From Pseudochrobactrum saccharolyticum (lineage in GTDB: Bacteria; Pseudomonadota; Alphaproteobacteria; Rhizobiales; Rhizobiaceae): a DNA stretch of 64,000 bases. How positions within the stretch are numbered: position 1 is the stretch's first letter; every line of letters starts with the position of its first letter. Shown here piece after piece: positions 9,303-18,423 of this stretch. The DNA lies in NCBI RefSeq assembly GCF_008801715.1, contig NZ_VZPG01000001.1, forward strand, positions 124,001 through 188,000. The letters run 5' to 3'. Both the position numbers and the translations under genes were made by a program. The notes under the pieces are model-generated. The model was given only the letters and a program-made list of their open reading frames with translations, had not been told where the DNA came from and did no database searches.

Positions 9303-9326
9303 AATAGACTGAACGCTCGGTTTATT
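9303..9326. promoter_or_regulatory. Probable TetR operator
   Basis: Half-sites AATAGACTGAAC and GCTCGGTTTATT are inverted repeats matching at 9 of 12 positions. The core ACTGAACGCTCGGT resembles known TetR/AcrR operators. It starts 14 bp upstream of the TetR start codon. Inference from position and symmetry. Confidence 0.65.
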
Positions 9327-9738
9327 AATTTGAAATTACAGCTTACGCAAGCGATAAAATAATCCACACAGACTGCGACCAAATTGTGCTATTGTTTAAA
9401 ACCTGAGGAGAACTGTTGTGTCTAAGGACTAACCGCCATATATGAGGCTGAAAATCAGAGGCATATGGGGAGTAATGTCTGCGAAGGAGCAATTTTCCTG
9501 CTGAGAACAGCAGAAAACATAATCGTCTCCCGAACACCCTCTTCCTGATGTCCCGCTCAGACTTTTCATCAGAGCTGCATTTTGAGCCTCAGTCGTCTGA
9601 ACTCTGCGCAATGCTCTGAATTGTTCCTTTTGCATGGCACTGCAACCGGAAAGCTTTCGGTTTTGGGACTATGCAGCAAAAGCACTCTTATGATAGAGAG
9701 CATTTTTAATTGCTCTGCAATCGAAAGGCCCAGCGGCT
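9327..9738. other. Long purF upstream region without a clear gene
   Basis: About 410 bp separates the TetR operator from purF. It holds only short, unconvincing frames on both strands. Near purF two hairpins overlap and exclude each other: GCACTCT/AGAGAGC at 9682-9701, followed by ATTTTTAAT, and AGAGCA/TGCTCT at 9697-9716. This could be a leader that regulates purF, but the stems are short. Confidence 0.4.
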
Positions 9739-11313
9739 ATGATAAGTCATTCCGGTGAAACCGCCCATATTTCGTCAGATCATTCTCAGAAGATCTGCGC
9801 CTCTCACACAGGAGAGAGCGGCGGCACAGAACCGCTTCATAATTCTTCCCGTTTTTCCTTTGATGAAGACGCCTTGCATGAAGAATGCGGCGTCTTTGGC
9901 ATTCTCGGCCATGAGGATGCAGCAACGCTGACAGCTCTCGGCCTTCATGCCCTGCAGCATCGCGGACAGGAAGCGGCCGGTATTGTTTCCTATCATGAAG
10001 GACGCTTCTATTCCGAACGTCACATGGGGCTGGTTGGCGATCACTTCACCAATCCTGCAACATTGAAGCAGCTGCCGGGCAATCTTTCGATCGGTCATGT
10101 GCGTTACTCCACCACCGGTGAAACTGTGCTGCGCAATGTGCAGCCGCTATTTGCCGAACTGGAAGTCGGCGGCATCGCCATTGCCCATAACGGTAATTTC
10201 ACCAATGGTCTGAGCCTGCGCCGTCATCTGATTGCCTCCGGTGCGATCTGCCAGTCCACTTCTGATTCTGAAGTTGTGCTGCATCTCATCGCCCGTTCGC
10301 GCCTTGCGTCATCCAGCGACCGTTTTGTCGATGCGATCCGTCAGGTTGAAGGCGGCTATGCGATCCTCGCTATGACCCGCACCAAACTGATTGCAGCGCG
10401 CGATCCTGTCGGTATCCGCCCGCTGGTTATGGGTGAACTCGACGGCAAGCCGATTTTCTGCTCCGAGACCTGCGCACTCGACATTATCGGTGCAAAATAT
10501 ATCCGTGATGTGGAAAATGGCGAAGTTATCATCTGCGAAACACAGGCAGACGGCTCTATCAGCACCACATCCATCAAGGCCTCGAACCGGAAGCCGGAAC
10601 GTGTTTGCCTGTTTGAATATGTCTATTTTGCCCGTCCTGACTCCGTTGTCGGCGGCCGCAATGTTTATGTTGCGCGTAAAAACGCCGGCATTAATCTGGC
10701 CAAAGAATCTCCGGTTGAAGCAGATGTTGTTGTACCTGTGCCGGATGGCGGCACTCCGGCAGCAATCGGCTATGCACAAGCCAGCGGCATTCCGTTTGAG
10801 CTCGGCATTATCCGCAATCACTATGTCGGCCGTACCTTTATTGAACCGACACAGCAGATCCGCGCCCTCGGCGTAAAGCTGAAACATTCCGCAAACCGTG
10901 CCATCATTGAAGGCAAACGCGTTGTGCTGGTGGATGACTCCATTGTGCGCGGCACTACTTCGATGAAAATCGTGCGAATGATCCGCGATGCCGGAGCCAA
11001 GGAAGTACATATCCGTGTGGCCTCCCCGATGATCCATCATCCGGATTTCTACGGTATTGATACGCCGGATGCAGACAAGCTGCTGGCCAACCAATATCCT
11101 GACCTGCAGGCAATGTGCGATTATATCGGTGCGGATTCGCTGGAATTCCTCTCCATTGACGGTCTTTATGAGGCGGTCGGCGGCGAGAAGCGCAATCCGA
11201 AAGCTCCGCAATTTACCGACCATTATTTTACGGGCGACTATCCGACCCGTCTGGTTGATCAGGAAGAATTGTCGAATATTCACAATTTCGCATTACTTTC
11301 CAGCAACGGCTAA
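9739..11313 (+). CDS. purF: Amidophosphoribosyltransferase
   Basis: PurF catalyses the first committed step of purine synthesis: PRPP plus glutamine gives 5-phosphoribosylamine. The protein is class II glutamine amidotransferase fused to a phosphoribosyltransferase. Cys50 in EECGVFG would be the N-terminal nucleophile after removal of a 49-residue propeptide, which is longer than usual. The PRPP motif VVLVDDSIVRGTT lies at about residue 395. Cysteines near the C-terminus could hold an Fe-S cluster as in Bacillus-type enzymes. AAAGG lies 12 nt before the ATG. A hairpin terminator follows, then an SDR gene. Confidence 0.95.
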   Translation: MISHSGETAHISSDHSQKICASHTGESGGTEPLHNSSRFSFDEDALHEECGVFGILGHEDAATLTALGLHALQHRGQEAAGIVSYHEGRFYSERHMGLVGDHFTNPATLKQLPGNLSIGHVRYSTTGETVLRNVQPLFAELEVGGIAIAHNGNFTNGLSLRRHLIASGAICQSTSDSEVVLHLIARSRLASSSDRFVDAIRQVEGGYAILAMTRTKLIAARDPVGIRPLVMGELDGKPIFCSETCALDIIGAKYIRDVENGEVIICETQADGSISTTSIKASNRKPERVCLFEYVYFARPDSVVGGRNVYVARKNAGINLAKESPVEADVVVPVPDGGTPAAIGYAQASGIPFELGIIRNHYVGRTFIEPTQQIRALGVKLKHSANRAIIEGKRVVLVDDSIVRGTTSMKIVRMIRDAGAKEVHIRVASPMIHHPDFYGIDTPDADKLLANQYPDLQAMCDYIGADSLEFLSIDGLYEAVGGEKRNPKAPQFTDHYFTGDYPTRLVDQEELSNIHNFALLSSNG

Positions 11314-11320
11314 AATTCTA

Positions 11321-11343
11321 AAAGGCGGCTTTCAGCCGCCTTT
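11321..11343 (+). terminator. Rho-independent terminator after purF
   Basis: The hairpin AAAGGCGGC / GCCGCCTTT lies 8 bp after the purF stop. The following T-run is short (TTTACATT), so some readthrough into the SDR gene is likely. Confidence 0.75.
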
Positions 11344-11374
11344 ACATTATGCAGACTGAAACGGGTGGATTTTT

Positions 11375-12115
11375 ATGAGCTTTGATCTGAGCGGACGCAC
11401 AGCACTGGTGACCGGCGCATCCCGCGGCATCGGTTATTTTCTGGCATTGGAACTGGCGAAACGCGGTGCCCATGTGATTGCTGTTGCGCGGACTGTCGGC
11501 GGCCTTGAAGAGCTGGATGATGAAATTCAGGCAATGGGCAATACAGCAACCCTTGTCCCGCTTGATCTGAAAGACATGCCTGCTCTTGACCTGCTCGGCT
11601 CATCTATCAATGACCGCTGGGGCAAACTGGATATTCTCGTCGCCAATGCCGGTGTGCTTGGCACAATCTCTCCGGTCGGCCATGTGGAAGCCAAGGTGTT
11701 TGACAATGTTATCAGCACCAATCTGACCTCAATCTGGCGCCTGATCCGCTCGGTTGATCCGCTGTTGCGCCGTTCTGATGCCGGTCGTGCTATTCTGATG
11801 TCCTCCGGCGTTGCTCATACAGCGCGCGCATTCTGGGCGCCTTATGCCGCTTCCAAAGCTGCGGTAGAAGTGATGGGGCGCTCATGGGCAGAAGAAACCA
11901 AACAAATGCCGCTGCGGGTTAACTCCGTCAATCCGGGTGCTACGCGCACAGCAATGCGCGCCAAAGCAATGCCGGGTGAAGATCCGGAAACTCTGCCGCA
12001 TCCGGCCGATGTGGCTGCAAAAATTGTGCAGCTCGTCGATCCGGCGCTGACCATTACCGGCCAGCTTTATGATGTACGTCAGGATAAATTCCTGCAATAT
12101 CATATGCCTTCATAA
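11375..12115 (+). CDS. Short-chain dehydrogenase/reductase (SDR)
   Basis: A classical 246-residue NAD(P)-dependent oxidoreductase with a Rossmann fold. It has the cofactor motif TGASRGIG (residues 13-20), NAG near 91, catalytic Ser in MSSG near 143, and YAASK near 156-160. The substrate is unknown; many relatives reduce 3-oxoacyl or ketone groups. Arg17 after the Gly motif favours NADPH. It follows purF by 61 bp across a hairpin, an arrangement I recall from related genomes. It ends in its own terminator. The family call is firm, a specific substrate is not. Confidence 0.9.
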   Translation: MSFDLSGRTALVTGASRGIGYFLALELAKRGAHVIAVARTVGGLEELDDEIQAMGNTATLVPLDLKDMPALDLLGSSINDRWGKLDILVANAGVLGTISPVGHVEAKVFDNVISTNLTSIWRLIRSVDPLLRRSDAGRAILMSSGVAHTARAFWAPYAASKAAVEVMGRSWAEETKQMPLRVNSVNPGATRTAMRAKAMPGEDPETLPHPADVAAKIVQLVDPALTITGQLYDVRQDKFLQYHMPS

Positions 12116-12132
12116 ACACATGTCTATAATCG

Positions 12133-12172
12133 TCTGGCCGGATTATTAATAACCGGCCAGAACTGTTTTTTA
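12133..12172 (+). terminator. Terminator after the SDR gene
   Basis: A perfect 9-bp stem, TCTGGCCGG / CCGGCCAGA, with an 11-nt AT-rich loop is followed by ACTGTTTTTT. Confidence 0.85.
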
Positions 12173-12304
12173 TCCTGTCTTTTCAATCAAATAATTTTCT
12201 TCGCGGCTTTTTTATACGCAGCTCCCTGCTGCCTCATTTTATCCTGCCGCCTTCCCCTCTGAACTGTCCATTTTTTCAACTCTCTGAAAACAGAAGGGTC
12301 TGTT

Positions 12305-12853
12305 ATGGATCATTTTTATATACTTACCGGCGGCCCGGGCTCCGGCAAAACCACTCTGCTCAATGTTCTCAAACAGCGGGGGTACCAACATAGTCAGGAA
12401 GCCGGACGACATATCATTCAGGATCAGGTCAAAATCAGCGGCAAGGCTTTGCCATGGCTCGATCCCGCACTTTTCGCGGAAATGATGCTGTCATGGGAAA
12501 TGCGCTCTCACCTGCTGGCCACACAGACAATACCTGATAAGCCATATTTCTTTGACCGCGGGCTGGCCGATATTGCCGGTTACCTCACCCTTTCCGGCCT
12601 GCCTGTGCCGGATCATGTGCATCAGGCAGTGAAGCACTTTCGCTATAATAAAACCGTTTTCATCGCGCCGCACTGGCCGGAGATTTATCAGGGAGACCAA
12701 GAGCGTAAGCAATCACTGCAAGAGGCTGAGCGCACATTTGAGGCTATGCACTCAGTCTATCAAGATTATGGCTTCACTCTGATGGAACTGCCTAAGGCAG
12801 ATGTTAAGGCAAGAGCAGATTTTATACTCGCCCACACAGCTGAATTTACGTAA
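12305..12853 (+). CDS. P-loop ATPase of the AAA_28 type
   Basis: The 182-residue protein starts MDHFYILTGGPGSGKTT, with the Walker A motif at residues 9-17. A Walker B-like FFDRGLADI lies near residue 81. The fold resembles nucleotide kinases and the AAA_28 domain, a group of stand-alone predicted ATPases of unknown role. It has no membrane or DNA-binding part. It is a single-gene unit with its own terminator, between the SDR gene and the convergent pssA. A kinase acting on a small molecule or nucleotide is possible; the sequence gives no substrate. Confidence 0.8.
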   Translation: MDHFYILTGGPGSGKTTLLNVLKQRGYQHSQEAGRHIIQDQVKISGKALPWLDPALFAEMMLSWEMRSHLLATQTIPDKPYFFDRGLADIAGYLTLSGLPVPDHVHQAVKHFRYNKTVFIAPHWPEIYQGDQERKQSLQEAERTFEAMHSVYQDYGFTLMELPKADVKARADFILAHTAEFT

Positions 12854-12854
12854 C

Positions 12855-12883
12855 AAAAAAGCCCGCTCAAAAGCGGGCTTTTT
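12855..12883. terminator. Bidirectional terminator
   Basis: The hairpin AAAAAAGCCCGCT / AGCGGGCTTTTT has T-runs on both strands. It starts 2 bp after the ATPase stop and lies 23 bp from the end of the convergent pssA. Confidence 0.92.
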
Positions 12884-12905
12884 ATTTTTCATTATCTGAA
12901 CAGTT

Positions 12906-13730
12906 TCACGCCTGATTTTCAGAGGACTTTTTCTCTTCCGCCGCGAAACGGCGCTTCCATGCCAGTGCACTGAAAGGCAGAAATACCAGATAGGCCAAAG
13001 CTGTCAGTGTCAGTGTCTGCCAGGTAAAGCTCATCAGAAAACCGGCATAGATTACTACGCCGAGGATCAGCGGCATAACAAAGTCACGACGGATAAAGCT
13101 GCCTGCGGTTTTGCCGTTATAAACCGGCAGACGGCTGACGAGCAAAAAGGCAATCACAATCGTGAAGCCTGCTGTGCCATAGGCCAGAGCCTTGCTTGGC
13201 AGCACGCCGAGAAAGCCGGAATAGACCGGTAGCAAAACCAGCATCGCACCGGCCGGTGCCGGAACACCGATGAAATAATTACCCTGCCATGCAGGCTGGT
13301 TCGGATCTTCCAGCATTACGTTAAAGCGCGCTAAGCGCAGACAGCAGGCAATCGTATAGATCAGTGCGGCAATCCAGCCGAAAGAACCGGCCTGATCAAG
13401 CATGAACAGATAGAGCACCAGTGCCGGAGCCACGCCGAAATTGACGATATCGGCCAGAGAATCCATCTGGGCACCGAATTTGGAAGACCCTTTCAGGAGC
13501 CGCGCAATCCGTCCGTCAATACCGTCGAGAAAGGCTGCAAGCAGCACCATAGCCACGGCCTGTTCGAAACGATGCTCAATGGCAAGACGGATACCGCTCA
13601 AGCCTGCACAGATCGCAAGAACGGTAATCAGATTAGGAATGATGATCCGCATCGGAATTTCGGAAAAGCGCGGACCGCGCCCTTCCGTATTGCCATTTGG
13701 ATCCAGCGGCGGGAAAGGTGCTTCAAGCAT
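12906..13730 (-). CDS. pssA: CDP-diacylglycerol--serine O-phosphatidyltransferase
   Basis: PssA makes phosphatidylserine from CDP-diacylglycerol and serine, the step before phosphatidylethanolamine. The 274-residue membrane protein carries the CDP-alcohol phosphatidyltransferase motif D-G-x2-A-R-x8-G-x3-D-x3-D from Asp72 to Asp94, and about seven or eight TM segments. The N-terminal 26 residues are polar. Its ATG overlaps the psd stop codon by one base (TGATG on the coding strand), so it is coupled to psd, which uses its product. The context fixes the substrate call. Confidence 0.95.
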   Translation of the reverse strand: MLEAPFPPLDPNGNTEGRGPRFSEIPMRIIIPNLITVLAICAGLSGIRLAIEHRFEQAVAMVLLAAFLDGIDGRIARLLKGSSKFGAQMDSLADIVNFGVAPALVLYLFMLDQAGSFGWIAALIYTIACCLRLARFNVMLEDPNQPAWQGNYFIGVPAPAGAMLVLLPVYSGFLGVLPSKALAYGTAGFTIVIAFLLVSRLPVYNGKTAGSFIRRDFVMPLILGVVIYAGFLMSFTWQTLTLTALAYLVFLPFSALAWKRRFAAEEKKSSENQA

Positions 13731-14428
13731 CAGGCAATCCGCACAGTTGGCGCAGTGCGCGTTTCATCAAATTCTGCCAGAACGGTTTCACCTGCCACAG
13801 CCGTCTGGCCGACAGCAACGCGGGCAACGGCACCTTTTGGCAGGTAAATATCATTACGCGAACCAAAACGGATCAGACCAAAGCGCTCGCCGGTTGAAAG
13901 ATCTTCACCGGCTTTTGACCAGCAAACGATACGGCGGGCTACAAGACCGGCAATCTGCACTACGGCAACGGTGCCATGGGCGCTGTCGATCAGCACCGAA
14001 TTGCGCTCATTCTCAGTGCTGGCTTTATCCAGTTCCGCATTCAGGAATTTACCCGGGCGGTGCATCACGGCAGTGATTTTGCCACGCACCGGTGCACGGT
14101 TGATATGAACCGAAAACACATTCATGAACACGCAGATGCGCAGCATCGGCTCTGTACCCAGATCCAGCTCTGCCGGCGGAACGCACATGCCAACAGAAGA
14201 AATCTTGCCATCTGCAGAGCTGATGACGAGTTTGTCATCCAGCGGCGTGATACGCAGCGGATCACGGTAGAAATAAATGCACCAGATGGTCAGCACCATC
14301 CCTACCCAGAACAAAGGTTCCCACAACCAGCCAAGCAACAGCGACACAACAAAAAATGCTGCGATAAAGGGGTAGCCCTCGCGGTGGATAGGAACAAAAG
14401 TATTGCGAATGGTATCGGACAGGCTCAT
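13730..14428 (-). CDS. psd: Phosphatidylserine decarboxylase
   Basis: Psd converts phosphatidylserine to phosphatidylethanolamine at the inner membrane. The 232-residue proenzyme has N-terminal hydrophobic segments (about residues 18-50) and the short Psd form seen in rhizobia. The self-cleavage site is Gly-Ser in RFGSRND near residues 189-190; the serine becomes the pyruvoyl prosthetic group. HINRAPVRG near 100 is a family motif. It is the first gene of a psd-pssA operon. The 286-bp gap upstream holds its promoter. Confidence 0.95.
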   Translation of the reverse strand: MSLSDTIRNTFVPIHREGYPFIAAFFVVSLLLGWLWEPLFWVGMVLTIWCIYFYRDPLRITPLDDKLVISSADGKISSVGMCVPPAELDLGTEPMLRICVFMNVFSVHINRAPVRGKITAVMHRPGKFLNAELDKASTENERNSVLIDSAHGTVAVVQIAGLVARRIVCWSKAGEDLSTGERFGLIRFGSRNDIYLPKGAVARVAVGQTAVAGETVLAEFDETRTAPTVRIA

Positions 14429-14609
14429 CGGTTTTCCTCAGATTTTCCGCTTCAATAACGCAAAGTAACAGCGTTTAAAATGATTAAGCGCAAACAGCGC
14501 AACAAAATTCATGATATTCGTGCTTTATCATAACAAAATGCTCACAGAACATTACCGCAAGCACCGGTTTTGATTTTTTTATATTCCGCATTGATACGGA
14601 ATCAAAACG

Positions 14610-14638
14610 GTTCAGGTGATGTTGATATCACCGGAACC
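14610..14638 (-). terminator. Likely terminator of the ABC exporter gene
   Basis: GGTTC-A-GGTGAT and ATCACC-G-GAACC form a long interrupted stem. Read on the minus strand it is followed by GTTTTG. It lies about 77 bp after the exporter stop. The weak U-run lowers confidence. Confidence 0.6.
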
Positions 14639-14714
14639 GCCATTGCTGCATGCATATACAATGAACAGCCAGTGCGAATATCTGCTGTCATCATAGAGGA
14701 TCATCGGTGCCCTG

Positions 14715-16619
14715 TCATTCTCCGGCAGGGGCGCCGCGAATAACAATGCCAAGTTCATCGCTTTCACGAACCTGACGCAGACGGGCTTCCGCTTCATCAG
14801 CTTCACGCTGACGATCCCACATGGAAGCATAAAGTCCGCCTTCGACCAGCAGATCACGATGGGTACCGCGCTCGGCAATCTGGCCGTCTTTAAGCACGAT
14901 AATTTCATCGGCGCTGATAACAGTCGACAGACGGTGCGCAATCACCAATGTTGTGCGGTCACGGCTGACCAGATCCAGAGACTGCTGAATATCCTGCTCG
15001 GTTGCTGTATCCAGTGCCGAGGTTGCCTCATCAAGGATCAGGATCGGCGGGGCTTTCAGAATTGTACGGGCAATCGCCACGCGCTGCTTCTCGCCACCGG
15101 AGAGTTTAAGTCCGCGTTCGCCAACCATCGACTGATAGCCTTCCGGCAATAGCTGGATAAAACGGTCGATCTGTGCCAGCTTGGCAGCCTGTTCCACTTC
15201 CTGCTCAGTCGCCGACGGACGGCCATAGCGGATATTATAGGCAATAGTATCGTTAAACAGCACCGTATCCTGCGGGACCATACCAATCGCATGGCGCAGG
15301 CTGACCTGCGACACTTCGCGGATATCCTGCCCGTCAATTGTCACCGAACCCTGCTGCACATCATAGAAGCGATAAAGCAGACGGGAGATGGTTGATTTAC
15401 CTGCACCGGACGGTCCTACAATCGCAATGGTCTTGCCGGATGGTACTTCAAAGCTGATATTGCGCAGGATCGGACGGGACGGATCATAGGCAAAGCTGAC
15501 ATTGTTGAAGCGGATTGCCCCTTGCGAGACGGCCAGAGCCGGTGCATCGGGCTTGTCTTTAACCTCTTCTTCAACTTCAAGAAGATCGAACATCTGCTCA
15601 ATATCGGTAAGCCCCTGACGGATTTCACGATAGATAAAGCCGATCATATTCAGCGGCAATGACAGCTGCATTAACAGCGCATTGATGAAGACAAAATCGC
15701 CGAGTGTATGGGTTCCGGCCTGTACTTCGCGGGCAGACATCACCATCAGGATCATCATGCCGACACCGAAAATCACGGCCTGACCAAAGTTCAGCCAACC
15801 AAGCGATGTCCATGTCTGGGTTGCCGCTTTTTCATAACGTGCCATCGAGCGGTCATAGCGCTCGGCTTCCATCGCCTCATTGCCGAAATATTTGACGGTC
15901 TCAAAATTGAGCAGTGAGTCAATCGCTTTGGTATTGGCATCCGTATCGGATTCATTCATTTCGCGGCGGATATTAATACGCCAGTCACTCGCCTTGACGG
16001 TGAACCACATATAGAGCCAGACCGTTGCCGCAACCACGATCAAATAGCTGACACCATAGGCGAAACCGAAAATCGCTGCAGTCAGCGCAAATTCCAGCAG
16101 GGTCGGTACCGAGCTCAGAATGGTGAAGCGCACAATGGTTTCAATGCCTTTGACGCCGCGTTCAATCACACGGGACAGGCCGCCGGTGCGGCGCTCAAGA
16201 TGAAAACGCAGCGACAATTTATGCATATGCACAAAAGTCCGATAGGCAAGCTGACGCACTGCATATTGGCCGACGCGGGCAAATAACGCATCGCGCAACT
16301 GGTTCAGACCGGCCTGAATAATACGTGCCAGATTATAGGCAACGACAAGCATCAAAGCGCCGACAAAAATCTGCGGCACCCAGCTTTCCGGTTTGAAAGA
16401 ACCATCCAGCGCATTCGTTGCCCATTTGAAAAAATAAGGCACCAGCATCAGCACGAATTTGGCGATGACCAGATAGAAGGTCGCCCAGACGACCCGCATT
16501 TTGAGATCATGACGCTCACTCGGCCACATATATGGCCAGAGTTTCGCCAGTGTTTTCAGGGTCTGACCGGATTCTGCCGAGACTGTTTTTTGTTTTTTCA
16601 TCTTTTTATTTAACGCCAC
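14715..16619 (-). CDS. ABC exporter, fused permease-ATPase, Atm1/HMT1-like
   Basis: This 634-residue half-transporter has an ABC membrane domain (about residues 30-330, six TM helices) followed by a nucleotide-binding domain. Walker A GPSGAGKST is near 401, the signature LSGGEKQRVAIART near 504, and Walker B ILILDEATSAL near 525. The membrane domain resembles Atm1-type exporters (for example VKYFGNEAMEAERYD and FINALLMQLSLPLNMIGF), which export glutathione-linked or sulphur compounds. It should work as a homodimer. An 80-residue-spaced terminal extension after the ATPase ends in charged residues. It is a single-gene unit. The substrate is inferred from family only. Confidence 0.9.
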   Translation of the reverse strand: MALNKKMKKQKTVSAESGQTLKTLAKLWPYMWPSERHDLKMRVVWATFYLVIAKFVLMLVPYFFKWATNALDGSFKPESWVPQIFVGALMLVVAYNLARIIQAGLNQLRDALFARVGQYAVRQLAYRTFVHMHKLSLRFHLERRTGGLSRVIERGVKGIETIVRFTILSSVPTLLEFALTAAIFGFAYGVSYLIVVAATVWLYMWFTVKASDWRINIRREMNESDTDANTKAIDSLLNFETVKYFGNEAMEAERYDRSMARYEKAATQTWTSLGWLNFGQAVIFGVGMMILMVMSAREVQAGTHTLGDFVFINALLMQLSLPLNMIGFIYREIRQGLTDIEQMFDLLEVEEEVKDKPDAPALAVSQGAIRFNNVSFAYDPSRPILRNISFEVPSGKTIAIVGPSGAGKSTISRLLYRFYDVQQGSVTIDGQDIREVSQVSLRHAIGMVPQDTVLFNDTIAYNIRYGRPSATEQEVEQAAKLAQIDRFIQLLPEGYQSMVGERGLKLSGGEKQRVAIARTILKAPPILILDEATSALDTATEQDIQQSLDLVSRDRTTLVIAHRLSTVISADEIIVLKDGQIAERGTHRDLLVEGGLYASMWDRQREADEAEARLRQVRESDELGIVIRGAPAGE

Positions 16620-16705
16620 AGACGGTCACTGCTGCCGCCTTCATGCTGTATTGCGGTCTAAGTGCCGCAGAATTGCTGCAAGTTTCTTCATCGTCTTATC
16701 ATAGC

Positions 16706-16735
16706 TGCAGGCGTGATAGAAACAAAACGCCTGCA
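16706..16735. other. Intergenic hairpin between the LysM gene and the exporter gene
   Basis: Perfect inverted repeat TGCAGGCGT / ACGCCTGCA with a 12-nt loop, 43 bp past the LysM stop. No T-run follows on the minus strand, so it may be a processing or weak termination hairpin. Confidence 0.5.
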
Positions 16736-16777
16736 CAATGTTGTGAGGAAGACAAACACACTCCGGAGAAACAGGAT

Positions 16778-18088
16778 TTACGGTAGTTTCTGCTTCACAT
16801 CCTGCTCGCTGAGCGGGGTTTTCGGCATGACGAAAACCTGTCCCGGCCAGATCAGGTCAGGGTTCTTAATCTGATCAGTATTGGCCAGATAAATCGTGGT
16901 ATAACGCGTGCCGCTGCCATAAGTGCGCTTGGAGATTGTCCAGAGATTATCGCCTTTACGGATAATCACCGAGCCTTCCGCTTTTTCCAGAGGCTGTGCC
17001 TGTGTCTCTCCGGCAGGCTGGCTTTCCTGAGCGGCCTGTCCGGCATCCGGTGCACTTTGCGCGGCGATTGCAGGAGCAACAGCCGCAATATTCTCACCGG
17101 CTTCGCGACGGAAAGGTACACGCGCTGTGGCCAGAATTTTACCGCCCTTATCCATCAGATCAGCACGGATAATATAGTCACCGACAGCAAGCGGCTGCTG
17201 GGTCTGCACCAGATAGCGCCCCTCAGGGGTGATGACAGCTGTGCCGAGCAAAGTCTCATTGGCTGATACATTAACCGTCTGGCCACCGCGTGCATGACCG
17301 GCGACAAATACCGAGCGGCCTTCAATCTCCACGGCCTCCACGGCAATGCTGACGGCATCCTGAGAATTGCCCTCTGCAAGCCCGCCCTGTACGGCCTGCG
17401 ACGGCAGCAGGGTAACAGCAGCATCATTACCATGCGCAGCTGCCGGTGCATCTTTATTCTCAGTTGTCTGCGCAGCATTTCCGCTACTGGCCTGCGGCGT
17501 AGTAATCATGCGGCTGGCCTGACCAGGCTCTTCAACAAGTGCGAGAACCTGACCATCCGGTGTTGCAGGAACGGAGAGGATCGCGGTCTGCTGCGATGTT
17601 GCAACGGAATTATCTTCTGCAGTTGCGCGCAGAACCAGCTGATAGTCGCCGCTTTTCAGCGCCTCATCCAGAATAATTGCAAAATCACCGTTCTCACCGG
17701 CCTTGGCAGAGCCTAGCACACGGGTTTTGGAAATCACATCAACCACAGAATTCGGTGCGGCTTTACCGGCAATGACCAGTGAGCCGTTGCCTTCAAGGCG
17801 CAGCACATCAAAAACCGGAACTGTGACACTCTGTTCCGGCACTGTTTTTTCCGGTTCTGTTGGCTTGGTATCCGCCGTTGCAGCAGTATTACCCGCAACA
17901 GGCTTGTCAGTCTGGGCAGGAGTTTCAGGCTGGGTCGTCGCAGCAGGCTTGTTATCTGTTGCTGTTTTTGAAGCAGGTGCCTGTGGAGGCTGATCCGTTT
18001 TCTGCGGAGCCATGCTAAAATATGCAAGAAGACCACCTGCTATAACAACAGCAGCAAAACCGGCAAGCGCATAACGACTATTCTGCAT
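16778..18088 (-). CDS. LysM-domain envelope protein
   Basis: The 436-residue protein has one N-terminal membrane anchor (residues 7-27), a Pro/Ala/Thr-rich linker of about 70 residues, two repeats of a beta-rich domain (LRLEGNGSLVIAGKAAPNS near 98 and VEIEGRSVFVAGHARGG near 256), and a C-terminal LysM domain (about 377-424: VIIRKGDNLWTIS ... PGQVFVMP). LysM binds peptidoglycan. It probably projects into the periplasm and binds the wall. Relatives in rhizobia are annotated only as LysM proteins; the role is unknown. The 335 bp upstream separates it from a divergent LOG gene. Confidence 0.88.
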   Translation of the reverse strand: MQNSRYALAGFAAVVIAGGLLAYFSMAPQKTDQPPQAPASKTATDNKPAATTQPETPAQTDKPVAGNTAATADTKPTEPEKTVPEQSVTVPVFDVLRLEGNGSLVIAGKAAPNSVVDVISKTRVLGSAKAGENGDFAIILDEALKSGDYQLVLRATAEDNSVATSQQTAILSVPATPDGQVLALVEEPGQASRMITTPQASSGNAAQTTENKDAPAAAHGNDAAVTLLPSQAVQGGLAEGNSQDAVSIAVEAVEIEGRSVFVAGHARGGQTVNVSANETLLGTAVITPEGRYLVQTQQPLAVGDYIIRADLMDKGGKILATARVPFRREAGENIAAVAPAIAAQSAPDAGQAAQESQPAGETQAQPLEKAEGSVIIRKGDNLWTISKRTYGSGTRYTTIYLANTDQIKNPDLIWPGQVFVMPKTPLSEQDVKQKLP

Positions 18089-18423
18089 ACGGGGCTGACC
18101 CTTTTAACACCAAGCTTAAAAAAATATTATAACATGCTGTGTCTGCTTATAAATCCAAATGTATAAGCAGCACATTTGCCAACAACTAGCGCTTTTTTAT
18201 TGTTACAGCAAGAATATCACATATCAGCGCCAAAATTCTTGTCACATATTGCGCGATAAAATGTCAGCTATACATGGTTTTCGGTACAAGGCAATGATTT
18301 TAAAAAGACTTCGGGAACAGCGGTGAAAGAGCTGATTTTTTATACGGATTTTTACTAACCGAATTCATGGCCGATTTCACCGCATAAACTTGACGGCAAA
18401 CAGCCCGCGCGCGAAAAGAAAGC
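18089..18423. other. Divergent intergenic region with a hairpin
   Basis: This 335-bp gap carries the promoters of the LysM gene (minus) and the LOG gene (plus). An inverted repeat CTGCTTATA / TATAAGCAG lies at 18143-18170, with outer TGT/ACA pairing. I see no gene. Confidence 0.5.

Noticed and set aside
9429-9635. A 68-codon minus-strand frame in the purF upstream gap
   Set aside because: No Shine-Dalgarno site, no family match and unusual Cys/Ser-rich composition.
10309-11283. A 324-codon minus-strand frame antisense to purF
   Set aside because: It lies wholly within purF, has no family features and is rich in His, Cys and Asn as expected from the antisense of this codon use.
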